A DNA stretch of 64,000 nucleotides from Streptomyces sp. JJ66 (lineage in GTDB: Bacteria; Actinomycetota; Actinomycetes; Streptomycetales; Streptomycetaceae): contig NZ_JAEVFI010000011.1 of assembly GCF_019303495.1 (NCBI RefSeq), forward strand, positions 29,074 through 93,073, read 5' to 3'. Made by a program: the position numbers and the translations under genes. The notes beneath the pieces were generated by a model that saw only the letters and a list, made by a program, of their open reading frames with translations, was not told where the DNA came from and did not search any database. Positions 20,679 to 30,649 of this stretch are shown here, piece after piece; the stretch's first letter is position 1, and each line of letters starts with the position of its first letter.

Positions 20679-20692
20679 TTAGGCGTACCTAA
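20679..20692 (-). promoter_or_regulatory. Iron-box-like operator (DmdR/IdeR type)
   Basis: TTAGGCGTACCTAA on the plus strand keeps the TTAGG-N4-CCTAA core of the DmdR1/IdeR iron box (TTAGGCTAACCTAA in the consensus half). It is located just upstream of the 45-aa ORF. Confidence 0.6.
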
Positions 20693-20843
20693 CCCATGGG
20701 ATCACGCGCGCGGGGCGCTCCGCAAGGTCTTACCGACGCACCGTCGGGATGAAGGTCTGCCCCGCCCCGCACCTTCCCGAAACGGGGGCTGCCCCGCCTC
20801 CCGGACGACTCCGGCGTGCGGGCTGCTCCGGTCGCCCAGCGGG

Positions 20844-21347
20844 TCAGGGGCTCACCGCCGCGAGATCGACGCCGCGCCAGCGGTCGCCGTAGGCGGCGAG
20901 GGTGACGACGCGGGCGTCGTGCTCGTCGGCGTCGTGGGCCAGCTCGCGCGCGATGACCACGTGCAGCCGGTCCTCGGTCAGCTCCTCCACGCGCCCCTCA
21001 CCCCACTCGACCGCGACGACCGACTCCGGGAGGCAGACGTCGAGGTCCAGGTCCTCCATCTCCTCCAGCCCGCCGTCCAGCCGGTAGGCGTCCACGTGCA
21101 CCAGCGGCGGCCCGTCACCCAGCGGGGGGTGGACGCGGGCGATGACGAACGTCGGCGAGGTGACGTCGCCGCGCACCCCGAGTCCGGCGCCCAGGCCGCG
21201 CGCGAGCGTCGTCTTGCCCGCGCCCAGCTCACCGGTGAGGAGTACCAGGTCTCCGGCGCGCAGCAGCGCGGCCAGCCGGCGGCCGAGCTGCCGCATGTCC
21301 TCGGGGGTGCTGACCGTGATGCGTGTGGGGGTGGTGGCCGTCTGCAT
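20844..21347 (-). CDS. tsaE: tRNA t6A biosynthesis ATPase TsaE
   Basis: A 167-aa P-loop ATPase needed for turnover of the TsaB-TsaD complex. The Walker A motif LTGELGAGKTTLARGLGAGL lies at about residues 38-57. SPTFVIARVH and HVDAYRLDGGLEEMEDLDLD are TsaE signatures, and VVAVEWGEG is the conserved WGE motif. The start is the ATG giving MQTATTPTRITVSTPEDMR. In many actinobacteria tsaE is next to alr and upstream of tsaB. Here tsaB lies about 1 kb further on, and alr is separated by three accessory genes. Confidence 0.95.
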   Translation of the reverse strand: MQTATTPTRITVSTPEDMRQLGRRLAALLRAGDLVLLTGELGAGKTTLARGLGAGLGVRGDVTSPTFVIARVHPPLGDGPPLVHVDAYRLDGGLEEMEDLDLDVCLPESVVAVEWGEGRVEELTEDRLHVVIARELAHDADEHDARVVTLAAYGDRWRGVDLAAVSP

Positions 21348-21636
21348 GGCCTCGATGGTAGGCGGGCGGGGACCGGCCCCGCCCGCCGCACGGCCAGCGC
21401 ACTGTGCGCCGTCAGCCCGCCTGGCACGCGGGCATCGCGGGAACGGCGTCAGCGCGCGGCGCGCGGCGCCCACTGAAGGCGGCGGCGTCCCCCACCTTCA
21501 CCCGATCAGGCGTACCGCGTCGCGTCAGCCAGCACCGTCACCCCTCCAACGGGTGACCCGGTGGGCGGTCCCGGCGAGGACGAGGGGCGAGGAGGGGATG
21601 AGGAGGGAATGCTGAGGACCAGGGGCACGGCGGGAG

Positions 21637-22929
21637 TCAGGCGGCGCGGATCACAGCCGTGTGCAGCTCGGGCACGCCGGTGGTGCGAGGGTGGCGCACG
21701 GCCAGTTCGGAGACGATCTGCCGGATGGCGGGTCGGTCCCGGACCTCTCCAGGGCTTGCGCGGTAGGCGTCGAGCAGGGCTTGGGCGGTCTGCTCGGGGC
21801 GGCCCCACGCCCACCAGGCTCGCGCCATGTCGGTTCCCCAGCGGGCCTTTCGCTCGGCTGTGGGGAACTGGCTGGCCCGCAAGTCCTTCCCGGCTTCCAG
21901 CGCGGCTCCTGCGTCGCCCAGCGCCCAGTGGACGCCCACCGCGTACAGGTCGACGGCTGCCGGACTGATGGGGAAGAGGCGGCCCGTCGGAGCGGTCTCG
22001 GGCAGCCGGCAGGCGGCACGGCGGGCCTCTTCGGTCATGGCCAGGGCCTCGGCGCGCTGACCGCCTCGGGCAGCGGTGTAGGCGAGGGTGCACAGCATCT
22101 GGGCATACGCCGAGGCGGCGGCGTCCGTACGCAGCCCGGTCGCTTCCACCTTCGCGGCGGCCAGGGACATGACGCGCTGCGCATCGGCGTGCTGGTCCTG
22201 GTGACGCAGCACGATGGCCCACTCCCGGGCAGCGGCCGCCGCCGCGAGCGGCGAGCCGGACACCTCAGCCCAGGTGCGGGCACGGTCTGCCGTGGACCGG
22301 GCCCGGTCGTAGGAGCCGACCTTGATCAGCACGGCGGAGGCGAGGCTGTAGACGGAGGAGAGCCGGGCCTGGTCGAGATCGCGGCGGGAGGCGGCGGAGG
22401 CGTGCCCGTCGGCGATCAGGCTGGGCAGTGCGGCGAGGAGTCGCTGGTGCGCGCCCGCGTCGTACAGTTCGCGGGCTGCGGGCAAGCGGCGGTCCAGCGG
22501 CTGGGCGCTACGAGTCGTCGCGGGGGTGTGGGCTAGGACGTCGTCCAGGCCCATGAGGAGGGCGGCCGGTCCTGTGGCTGCCGTGGCGGTGAGCAGCGTA
22601 CGGCGGCGCATAGGGTCCTCCTCGGCGTGCGGACTGGCCGTCACTCTAGTAGTGGCCGGAGCCGTTGCGAGAGGAGGCGCCAGAGATGCCATCAGAGTGT
22701 GTCGGGGGACGCCGACTTCGAGCGCGGCGCGTTGCAGCAGTGCCAGGTCGACGACCCGCGAGCGGCGCTCCAGCCGGGAGACCGTGGCCGGTGAGCAGCC
22801 GAGCCGATCCCCGAGCGCGGCCAGTGTCCATCCGTGGTGCTGGCGGCCGAGCCGGATCAGGGCACCGGGGTGCCGTTGTGCTGCTAACTCGTGGACTTTC
22901 GTGCTGTTCCAGAGCGGGTCAACGGGCAC
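21637..22929 (-). CDS. XRE-family helix-turn-helix regulator with TPR-like C-terminal region
   Basis: About 430 aa. The GTG start follows a GGGAGGGG site and gives VPVDPLWNSTKVHELAAQ. An XRE HTH occupies about residues 22-75 (GWTLAALGDRLGCSPATVSR, LERRSRVVDLALLQR). After a linker with an internal MRRRTLLTATAATGPAALLM segment, which resembles a twin-arginine or hydrophobic signal inside the protein, come many Ala-rich helical pairs consistent with tetratricopeptide-like repeats. This architecture is common in Streptomyces orphan regulators, many copies of which flank accessory genes. The ligand and target are unknown. It is divergent from the 152-aa unknown gene by 187 nt, so it may regulate that gene. 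Confidence 0.85.
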   Translation of the reverse strand: MPVDPLWNSTKVHELAAQRHPGALIRLGRQHHGWTLAALGDRLGCSPATVSRLERRSRVVDLALLQRAALEVGVPRHTLMASLAPPLATAPATTRVTASPHAEEDPMRRRTLLTATAATGPAALLMGLDDVLAHTPATTRSAQPLDRRLPAARELYDAGAHQRLLAALPSLIADGHASAASRRDLDQARLSSVYSLASAVLIKVGSYDRARSTADRARTWAEVSGSPLAAAAAAREWAIVLRHQDQHADAQRVMSLAAAKVEATGLRTDAAASAYAQMLCTLAYTAARGGQRAEALAMTEEARRAACRLPETAPTGRLFPISPAAVDLYAVGVHWALGDAGAALEAGKDLRASQFPTAERKARWGTDMARAWWAWGRPEQTAQALLDAYRASPGEVRDRPAIRQIVSELAVRHPRTTGVPELHTAVIRAA

Positions 22930-23116
22930 TGGCCCCTCCCACGCCGCGCAACCTGGGGGATTCCACGGTATGGGTGCCGCGCGACGGCGTCGAGATGGCT
23001 TGCAGAACGTGCAAATCGCTTGCACACCGTGAGAGGTGATTACCACTCAGCCCGGTGATGGGGTGTGGTGGAGGCGACAGCCCCGACCCCCGGGGCACCG
23101 TCCATCGGAGGGCACC

Positions 23117-23575
23117 ATGGCAACAGCCGCACTCCTGATCACCGACCCGGCGACCGGCCCGCTCCGCTCCGTGCGCGACATCGTGCCGGCCGACCTGTGG
23201 GACAAGCAGGTCGGGCTGCTCCAGCGTGACTACCCCTACGACTCCGTCATGGCCGCCCGTGTCCTCGGACAGGGCTACGCCTACCTGCTGACCGCGATGG
23301 CCCACCGCGGCGAGCAGCTTGGGCTCGCGCCGAGCACGCTGGTCGATATCGGCGTCCACACCATCATCCTCGACACCGTGGCGTACGCCGAGCTGTGTGA
23401 GAAGCACAACGAGGGGCATTTCCTGCACCACGTGCCGAAGGTCGAGTTCAAGAACGACGGCTCCGTGATGAAGACCGCCCACCTCATCGCGGGCGACGGT
23501 TGGGAGGTTGACTTGCCCCTGTGGGCGGACGCCGCCGAATGCGGTCCGTGCCACCCGGGCAACGACTCGCACTGA
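23117..23575 (+). CDS. Uncharacterised Streptomyces protein, divergent from the XRE regulator
   Basis: A 152-aa cytoplasmic protein with a good GGAGGGCACC site before ATG. The segments DYPYDSVMAARVLGQGYAYL and DIGVHTIILDTVAYAELCEK, then HNEGHFLHHVPKV, suggest an all-helical fold with conserved His and Cys. The latter stretch faintly resembles the glycine-rich-domain-protein-like (GRDP) helical family (AW-H-x-F...FCE...F-HH), but I am not sure. The C-terminus has CGPCHPGNDSH, a CxxCH-like motif reminiscent of haem or metal binding; a single CGPCH near the end is notable for a protein with no signal peptide. Its function is unknown. Confidence 0.75.
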   Translation: MATAALLITDPATGPLRSVRDIVPADLWDKQVGLLQRDYPYDSVMAARVLGQGYAYLLTAMAHRGEQLGLAPSTLVDIGVHTIILDTVAYAELCEKHNEGHFLHHVPKVEFKNDGSVMKTAHLIAGDGWEVDLPLWADAAECGPCHPGNDSH

Positions 23576-23695
23576 TTCGCTCCCGATCCGCGCATGCCTG
23601 GCGTCCCGTTCTGTGGCCGGGACGCCAGGCACACCCCGGGGTGAGATTGCGCGGAATCGGCCCATGGGCCGATCGCGCCCGCCAGGATGGGGCGG

Positions 23696-24385
23696 GTGAC
23701 CACCACGACAGATCTCTGGCACCACTACGGCCGCACCCGCACCGAGCACGACCGCGCGGTCCCAGAGACCTTCCACTGGAGCTGGAGCCAGGACACCGGG
23801 CCTGGGCCGGAACTTTTGGGTGACCTCACCGGCAGGTGTGTCGGCGACCTCGGAGCCGGGGCCGCCCGGCACGCCGCCCACCTGGCGACCCGCCACCAGC
23901 CATCCCGCGTCGACGCGATTGACGCATCATCTGCCCAGCACGCCATGGCCACGGACCTGTACGCGCACCTCGCCCCACGCCTGCGTCTCGCCCACGCCGA
24001 CGTGGTGAGCTACCTGCGCGCGGCACCGGAGACCTATGACGTGCTCTACAGCGTCTTCGGCGCCGTGGACTTCACCGAACCGCGCGACGTCCTACCTGCG
24101 GCGGCTGCCGCTCTCCACCCGGGCGGGCGGCTCGTATTTTCCTCTCTCGCCCACTACCTGAACGGCGCGCCCGCGCAGTCTGACGTCGTGCACGCCGACG
24201 TCCCGGCGAAGACACCGGACGGCGAGGCCACCACGATGCGCCGCTGGGTGCTCCAAGAGCAGGTATGGACCAAGCTGCTCGATGAGGCAGGACTGACCAG
24301 TATCACCACCGAGGTGCTGTCGGCGACCGGAGCTGGGCAGCGTTGCGCCGACACGCTGTTGGTAACCGCCTACCGCGTGAAGTGA
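23696..24385 (+). CDS. Class I SAM-dependent methyltransferase
   Basis: About 229 aa. The GTG start has an AGGATGGGG site; an ATG three codons upstream is possible. Motif I is VGDLGAGAARHAAHLATRH, followed by VDAIDASSAQHAMA (motif II acidic residue), DVLYSVFGAVDFTEP (motif III-like) and LHPGGRLVFSSLAHYL (post III). This is a small-molecule type methyltransferase similar to Streptomyces enzymes encoded beside regulators. The substrate is not known. It is the third gene of the accessory cluster, 120 nt after the 152-aa gene on the same strand. The A/T content is slightly higher than in the flanking housekeeping genes. Confidence 0.85.
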   Translation: MTTTTDLWHHYGRTRTEHDRAVPETFHWSWSQDTGPGPELLGDLTGRCVGDLGAGAARHAAHLATRHQPSRVDAIDASSAQHAMATDLYAHLAPRLRLAHADVVSYLRAAPETYDVLYSVFGAVDFTEPRDVLPAAAAALHPGGRLVFSSLAHYLNGAPAQSDVVHADVPAKTPDGEATTMRRWVLQEQVWTKLLDEAGLTSITTEVLSATGAGQRCADTLLVTAYRVK

Positions 24386-24426
24386 CCTGATCGGGCCGTG
24401 GCCGCGCTGGTGGCCGTGCCCGGCGC

Positions 24427-25584
24427 CTACGGCTCGCGGTTGATGTACACGCGCGGCACGCGGGCGCCGACGCGGGTGATGATCTCGTACCCGATGGTGC
24501 CCACGGCCCGCGCCCAGTCTTCGGCGGTGGGCTCGCCGCGCTCGCCGGGGCCGAACAGCACCGCCTCGTCACCGGGTTCCGCCGTGTCGCCGCCGAGGTC
24601 CACGACGAACTGGTCCATGGCCACGCGTCCGGCGACCGTGCGCCACTTGCCAGCCACCAGCACCGGGCCGGTGCCGGAACCGTGGCGGGGCACGCCGTCC
24701 GCGTAGCCGACGGGGACCAGGGCGAGCGTCGTGGCGCCCGGGGTGGTGTAGGTGTGGCCGTAGGAGACGCCGTGACCGCCGGGGACGCGCTTGACGTTCG
24801 CCAGAGCGGCGCTGAGCGTCATCGCCGGGCGCAGCCCGAAGTCCTGCGGCGCCCCCAGTTCCGGCGCGGGGGACAGGCCGTAGCAGGAGACGCCGGGGCG
24901 GACGAGGTCGAAGTGGGCCTCGGGAAGCGTCAGCGTCGCCGGGGAGTTGGCCAGGTGCCGCACCTCGGGGCGCAGCCCGGCCCGCTCGGCGGCGCCCAGC
25001 GCCTCCCGGAAGGCGTCCAGTTGGCGGACGATGGAGGGGTGGCCCGGTTCGTCCGCGCAGGCGAAGTGCGACCACAGCCCGGTGACGCGCAGCGTGCCCT
25101 CGGCCTCGGCGGCGCGGGCGGCGGCCACCAGCTCGGCCCAGTCGGCGGGCTGGCAGCCGTTGCGGCCCAGGCCGGTGTCGGCTTTCAGGTGCACCCGCGC
25201 GGTGCGGCCGAGCGTGCGGGCGGCGGCGGTGATCTCCGCCAGTGCCCACAGCCCGCTCGCCGAGACGTCGATGTCCGCGTCGATCGCCCGCTCCCACGGC
25301 CCGCCGGGCGTCCACAGCCAGGCCAGGACGGGCCCGGTGTCGCCGTTGGCGCGCAGCGCCAGTGCCTCCTCGGGCGTGGCGGTGCCCAGCCAGTCGGCGC
25401 CCGCCTGCCGGGCCGCGCGGGCGCAGGGCAGCAGGCCGTGCCCATAGGCGTCGGCCTTGACGACGGCCATCAGCCCGGCGCCGCCCACGGCCCGCTCGCG
25501 CAGGGCGCGCACGTTGCCGCGCAGGGCGGCCAAGTCGATCTCGGCGCGGGCGCGCGGGGGGTGGGCGGCGGCAGCGGTGTTCAC
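24427..25584 (-). CDS. alr: Alanine racemase
   Basis: A PLP enzyme that interconverts L- and D-alanine for peptidoglycan. The 385-aa product has the PLP Lys43 in VVKADAYGHG, RPGVSCYGLSP in the middle, SYGHTYTTPG (second catalytic Tyr) and VGYADGVPRHGSGTGPVL near the C-terminal domain. It ends GTIGYEIITRVGARVPRVYI, the standard terminus. It is the last gene of the glmS-acpS-nnr-alr group, starting 12 nt after nnr. The length and motifs are complete. Confidence 0.97.
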   Translation of the reverse strand: MNTAAAAHPPRARAEIDLAALRGNVRALRERAVGGAGLMAVVKADAYGHGLLPCARAARQAGADWLGTATPEEALALRANGDTGPVLAWLWTPGGPWERAIDADIDVSASGLWALAEITAAARTLGRTARVHLKADTGLGRNGCQPADWAELVAAARAAEAEGTLRVTGLWSHFACADEPGHPSIVRQLDAFREALGAAERAGLRPEVRHLANSPATLTLPEAHFDLVRPGVSCYGLSPAPELGAPQDFGLRPAMTLSAALANVKRVPGGHGVSYGHTYTTPGATTLALVPVGYADGVPRHGSGTGPVLVAGKWRTVAGRVAMDQFVVDLGGDTAEPGDEAVLFGPGERGEPTAEDWARAVGTIGYEIITRVGARVPRVYINREP

Positions 25585-25596
25585 CGCACCAGTGTC

Positions 25597-27027
25597 TCAG
25601 GCGCCCCGTTCGGCGGGTGGGCACACCTCGCGCCAGGCGGCGGGCAGCGCGGCGGCGATGTCGGACGCGGCGGGCGGGGCGGCGGCCCGCCGCCCGGCGA
25701 TGCCGTGCAGGTACGCCCCGGCGCTCGCGGCCTCCCGCGCGGGGAGCCCGGCGGCCAGCAGCGCCCCGACCAGGCCGGAGAGCACGTCGCCGCTGCCCGC
25801 GGTGGCCAGCCAGCCGGTGCCGGTGGGGTTGACGCGCACCGGGCCGCCGTCCGGACCGGCGACGAGCGTGTCCGAGCCCTTGAGCAAGACCGTCGCCCGG
25901 TAACGCCCGGCCAGCGCGCGCACGGCGTCCAGACGGCGGGCCTCCACCGCCGCGCGGTCGGTGCCCAGCAGCGCGGCGGCCTCCCCGGCGTGCGGGGTGA
26001 GCACGGTGTCCGCGCGGCGGGCGCGGACCTGCTCGACGTCGGCCAGCCGCAGCCCGTCGGCGTCCACCAGCACCGGCACGTCGGCGTCCAGCACCTCGCG
26101 CACGGCCCGCGCGGCCTCCTCACCACCGGACAGCCCGGACCCGACGGCCCACGCCTGCACCCGGCCCGCCGCACGGGGCGAACCCTGCGACACCAGCGTC
26201 TCGGGGTACCGCGCGATCACCTCGTGCGCGGCCGTCCCCGCGTACCGCACCGCGCCCGCGCCGCCGCGCAACGCCCCGGCGACGGCCAGCACCGCCGCCC
26301 CCGGATACCGCTGGGAGCCCGCCGCGACGCCGACGACGCCGCGCCGGTACTTGTCGGTGTCCGCCCCCGGACGTGGTAGCAGCGCCGCCACGTCGGCGTG
26401 CTGCAACACCTCGATGTCGGCCTGTGGTGGCAGGTGCGGCCCCAGTCCGATGTCCACCAGGTGCGTCACCCCCGCGTATCGTCGCGCGGGCTCGATGAGC
26501 AGTCCCGGCTTCCACGCCCCGAAAGTGACGCTCGCCGTGGCGCGCACGGCGTCCCCCGCCACTTCGCCGGTGTCGGCGTCCACCCCGCTGGGCAGGTCCA
26601 CGGCCAGCACCGGCGCCGTGACCCCCACCAGCACTCGCACCGCGTTCTCCCGCAGCCCGCCCGTGCCGCCGATCCCGGTGATGCCGTCGATGACCAGGTG
26701 CGGCGTGCCCAGCTCCCCCACCCGCCCCCCGGCCCGCCGCAGCGCCGCCAGCCCGCCCGGGTGCGCCCGCTCCGGGTTCAGCAGCACCGCCGTCACCCCG
26801 GCCCCGCGCCGCGCCAGCCGCGCCCCGGCGTACAGCGCGTCGCCGCCGTTGTCCCCGCTGCCCACCAGCAGGCTGACGCGCCTGCCGTACACGCGGCCCC
26901 CGAGCAGCCTGCCCGCCGCCACGGCGAGCCCGGCGGCAGCCCGCCGCATCAGCTCACCCTCCGGCACCCGTGCCATCAACGCCCGCTCAGCCGCGCGCAC
27001 CGTCTCCACCCGATACCCGTACCGCAT
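25597..27027 (-). CDS. nnr: Bifunctional NAD(P)H-hydrate epimerase / ADP-dependent dehydratase
   Basis: A 476-aa repair enzyme that restores NAD(P)H from its hydrated form. The N-terminal epimerase half (YjeF_N, about 1-215) shows LLVGSGDNGGDALYAGARLA and VDLPSGVDADTGEV. The C-terminal dehydratase half (ribokinase-like, about 225-470) shows DKYRRGVVGVAAGSQRYPGA, VLTPHAGEAAALLG, KGSDTLVAGPDGG and TAGSGDVLSGLVGALLAAGL, the last being the ATP/ADP site. The fused arrangement is usual in actinobacteria. It sits between acpS and alr, as is often seen. Confidence 0.95.
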   Translation of the reverse strand: MRYGYRVETVRAAERALMARVPEGELMRRAAAGLAVAAGRLLGGRVYGRRVSLLVGSGDNGGDALYAGARLARRGAGVTAVLLNPERAHPGGLAALRRAGGRVGELGTPHLVIDGITGIGGTGGLRENAVRVLVGVTAPVLAVDLPSGVDADTGEVAGDAVRATASVTFGAWKPGLLIEPARRYAGVTHLVDIGLGPHLPPQADIEVLQHADVAALLPRPGADTDKYRRGVVGVAAGSQRYPGAAVLAVAGALRGGAGAVRYAGTAAHEVIARYPETLVSQGSPRAAGRVQAWAVGSGLSGGEEAARAVREVLDADVPVLVDADGLRLADVEQVRARRADTVLTPHAGEAAALLGTDRAAVEARRLDAVRALAGRYRATVLLKGSDTLVAGPDGGPVRVNPTGTGWLATAGSGDVLSGLVGALLAAGLPAREAASAGAYLHGIAGRRAAAPPAASDIAAALPAAWREVCPPAERGA

Positions 27028-27091
27028 ACCGCCAGCCTAAGCACCCGCCCCTGGCCTGCCGGGCCAACCGCCGTAGGACCGCCGGTTGCGG

Positions 27092-27460
27092 TCACGCCTC
27101 CGCGATCACCACGGCTGAGGCGATGCCCGCGTCGTGGCTGAGGGAGAGGTGCCAGCGGCGGACGCCGAGGGCGGCGGCGCGGGCGGCTACCGTGCCGCGG
27201 ACCACCAGCGAGGGCTGGCCGGAGTCGGCGGTGATGACCTCCGCGTCGGTCCAGCGCAGGCCGCCGGGGGCGCCGAGCGCCTTGGCCAGGGCCTCCTTCG
27301 CCGCGAAGCGCGCGGCCAGGGAGGCGACGCCGCGCCGCTCCCCGCCGGGCAGGAACTCCTCGGCGGGGAGGAACAGCCGCGCGGCGAGCGCCGGGGTGCG
27401 CTCCAGGGACTGCGCGAAGCGGTCGATCTCGGCGACGTCGATACCCACCCCCACGATCAC
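27092..27460 (-). CDS. acpS: Holo-[acyl-carrier-protein] synthase
   Basis: A 122-aa phosphopantetheinyl transferase that activates acyl carrier protein. The GTG start gives [15 protein letters not shown] with the Mg2+-binding Asp at position 8, and [15 protein letters not shown] contains the conserved KE pair (about 55-56). [17 protein letters not shown] completes the fold. It starts 7 nt after the glmS stop, so it is co-transcribed. The order glmS-acpS-nnr-alr is conserved in actinobacteria. Confidence 0.95.
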   Translation of the reverse strand: MIVGVGIDVAEIDRFAQSLERTPALAARLFLPAEEFLPGGERRGVASLAARFAAKEALAKALGAPGGLRWTDAEVITADSGQPSLVVRGTVAARAAALGVRRWHLSLSHDAGIASAVVIAEA

Positions 27461-27467
27461 GCCGGGC

Positions 27468-29315
<1,848 letters not shown>

Positions 29316-29433
29316 GGGCGGCAGCCTACGCGGTGCGCGCTCCGCCAGGGACGACGGCGCCGCCGGGGCCGGGGCGCGGGTAGCCGAGGCCCCGGGGGCC
29401 GCGCGTCCCGGCCCGTCGGCACGGTGCGGGCTC

Positions 29434-29461
29434 GGGCGGTGGGCGGTGGGCGGTGGGCGGC
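29434..29461. repeat. Tandem GGGCGGT heptamers between glmS and coaA
   Basis: Four head-to-tail 7-bp units (the last is GGGCGGC) followed by GGGCGGG, in the 236-nt gap between divergent glmS and coaA. The runs of G could also form a quadruplex. Confidence 0.8.
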
Positions 29462-29551
29462 GGGCGGGCCGGGGGCCAGCGGCTGGCCGGGTGCCGGGGC
29501 CTGCCGTGCCCCCGGATGAGGGTGCGGGGGCGGCGGGCGGACAATGGGCGC

Positions 29552-30553
29552 GTGTCTGTCCCCTCCGGCTCTCCCGCCACCGCGACACCGCCCGTGGGCG
29601 GACGCCGCCGCCCCGCCGACGTCACTCCCTACGTGGACCTCAGCCGCGCCGAGTGGAGTGCGCTGCGCGAGCGCACGCCGCTGCCGCTGACCGCCGCCGA
29701 GGTCGAGGAGCTGCGCGGCCTGGGCGACGTCGTGGACCTGGACGAGGTGCGTGACGTCTACCTGCCGCTGTCGCGCCTGCTGAACCTGTATGTGGGCGCC
29801 ACGCACGGGCTGCGCGGCGCGGTGAACACCTTCCTCGGGGAGGAGGCGCAGCCGGGTACCCCGTTCGTGATCGGGGTGGCGGGCAGCGTCGCCGTCGGCA
29901 AGTCCACGACCGCCCGGCTGCTGAAGGCGCTGCTCGCGCGCTGGCCGGAGCATCCCCGGGTGGAGCTGGTCACCACCGACGGCTTCCTGCTGCCCAACGC
30001 GGAGCTGCACCGGCGCGGGCTGATGGCGCGGAAAGGTTTCCCCGAGTCCTTCGACCGGCGGGCGCTCACCCGGTTCGTCGCCGACGTCAAGGCGGGCCGG
30101 GCGGAGGTCACCGCACCGGTCTACTCGCACCTGATCTACGACATCGTCCCCGGTGAGCGGCTGACCGTGCGGCGTCCGGACATCCTGATCGTGGAGGGGC
30201 TGAACGTGCTGCAGCCCGCGCTGCCGGGCCAGGACGGCCGCACCCGGGTCGCCGTCGCGGACTACTTCGACTTCTCGGTGTACGTGGACGCGCGGACCGA
30301 GGACATCCAGGGCTGGTACCTCGACCGCTTCCGCAAGCTGCGGCAGACGGCGTTCCAGAACCCGTCCTCCTACTTCCGCAAGTACACCCAGGTCTCGGAA
30401 GAGGAGGCGCTGGAGTACGCGCGCGGCACGTGGGCCGAGATCAACGGGCCGAACCTGGTACAGAACATCGTCCCCACCCGGGGCCGCGCCAGCCTGGTCC
30501 TGCGCAAGGGCCCGGACCACACCGTCCAGCGCCTGTCGCTGCGCAAGCTGTAA
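29552..30553 (+). CDS. coaA: Type I pantothenate kinase
   Basis: Phosphorylates pantothenate, the first and usually rate-setting step of coenzyme A synthesis. About 333 aa. The P-loop GSVAVGKS is at about residues 111-118 ([20 protein letters not shown]). [29 protein letters not shown] and [11 protein letters not shown] follow, with [10 protein letters not shown] as the Walker B region. The family type is prokaryotic CoaA, regulated by CoA. The GTG start ([13 protein letters not shown]) has only a weak ribosome binding site, and the first about 25 residues are low complexity, so the exact start is uncertain. It is divergent from glmS. Confidence 0.94.
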   Translation: MSVPSGSPATATPPVGGRRRPADVTPYVDLSRAEWSALRERTPLPLTAAEVEELRGLGDVVDLDEVRDVYLPLSRLLNLYVGATHGLRGAVNTFLGEEAQPGTPFVIGVAGSVAVGKSTTARLLKALLARWPEHPRVELVTTDGFLLPNAELHRRGLMARKGFPESFDRRALTRFVADVKAGRAEVTAPVYSHLIYDIVPGERLTVRRPDILIVEGLNVLQPALPGQDGRTRVAVADYFDFSVYVDARTEDIQGWYLDRFRKLRQTAFQNPSSYFRKYTQVSEEEALEYARGTWAEINGPNLVQNIVPTRGRASLVLRKGPDHTVQRLSLRKL

Positions 30554-30599
30554 CCCGCACGGGGACGGCTTCGCGCCGGGGCCGCACGGCTCCGCGGGC

Positions 30600-30629
30600 A
30601 AGCCGGTGGCGGGCCGCCCCCGCCGGCTT
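30600..30629. terminator. Possible terminator between coaA and glmM (convergent)
   Basis: AAGCCG and GCGGG on the left pair with CCCGC and CGGCTT on the right (30600-30629), with a 3-nt bulge. It lies between convergent stops. The hairpin is moderate. Confidence 0.4.
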
Positions 30630-30649
30630 CCGGAAGGGGCGGGGAGCGC

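Noticed and set aside
24682..26379. A 565-codon plus-strand frame across alr and nnr
   Set aside because: Antisense shadow of two well-supported enzymes with no ribosome binding site or domain.
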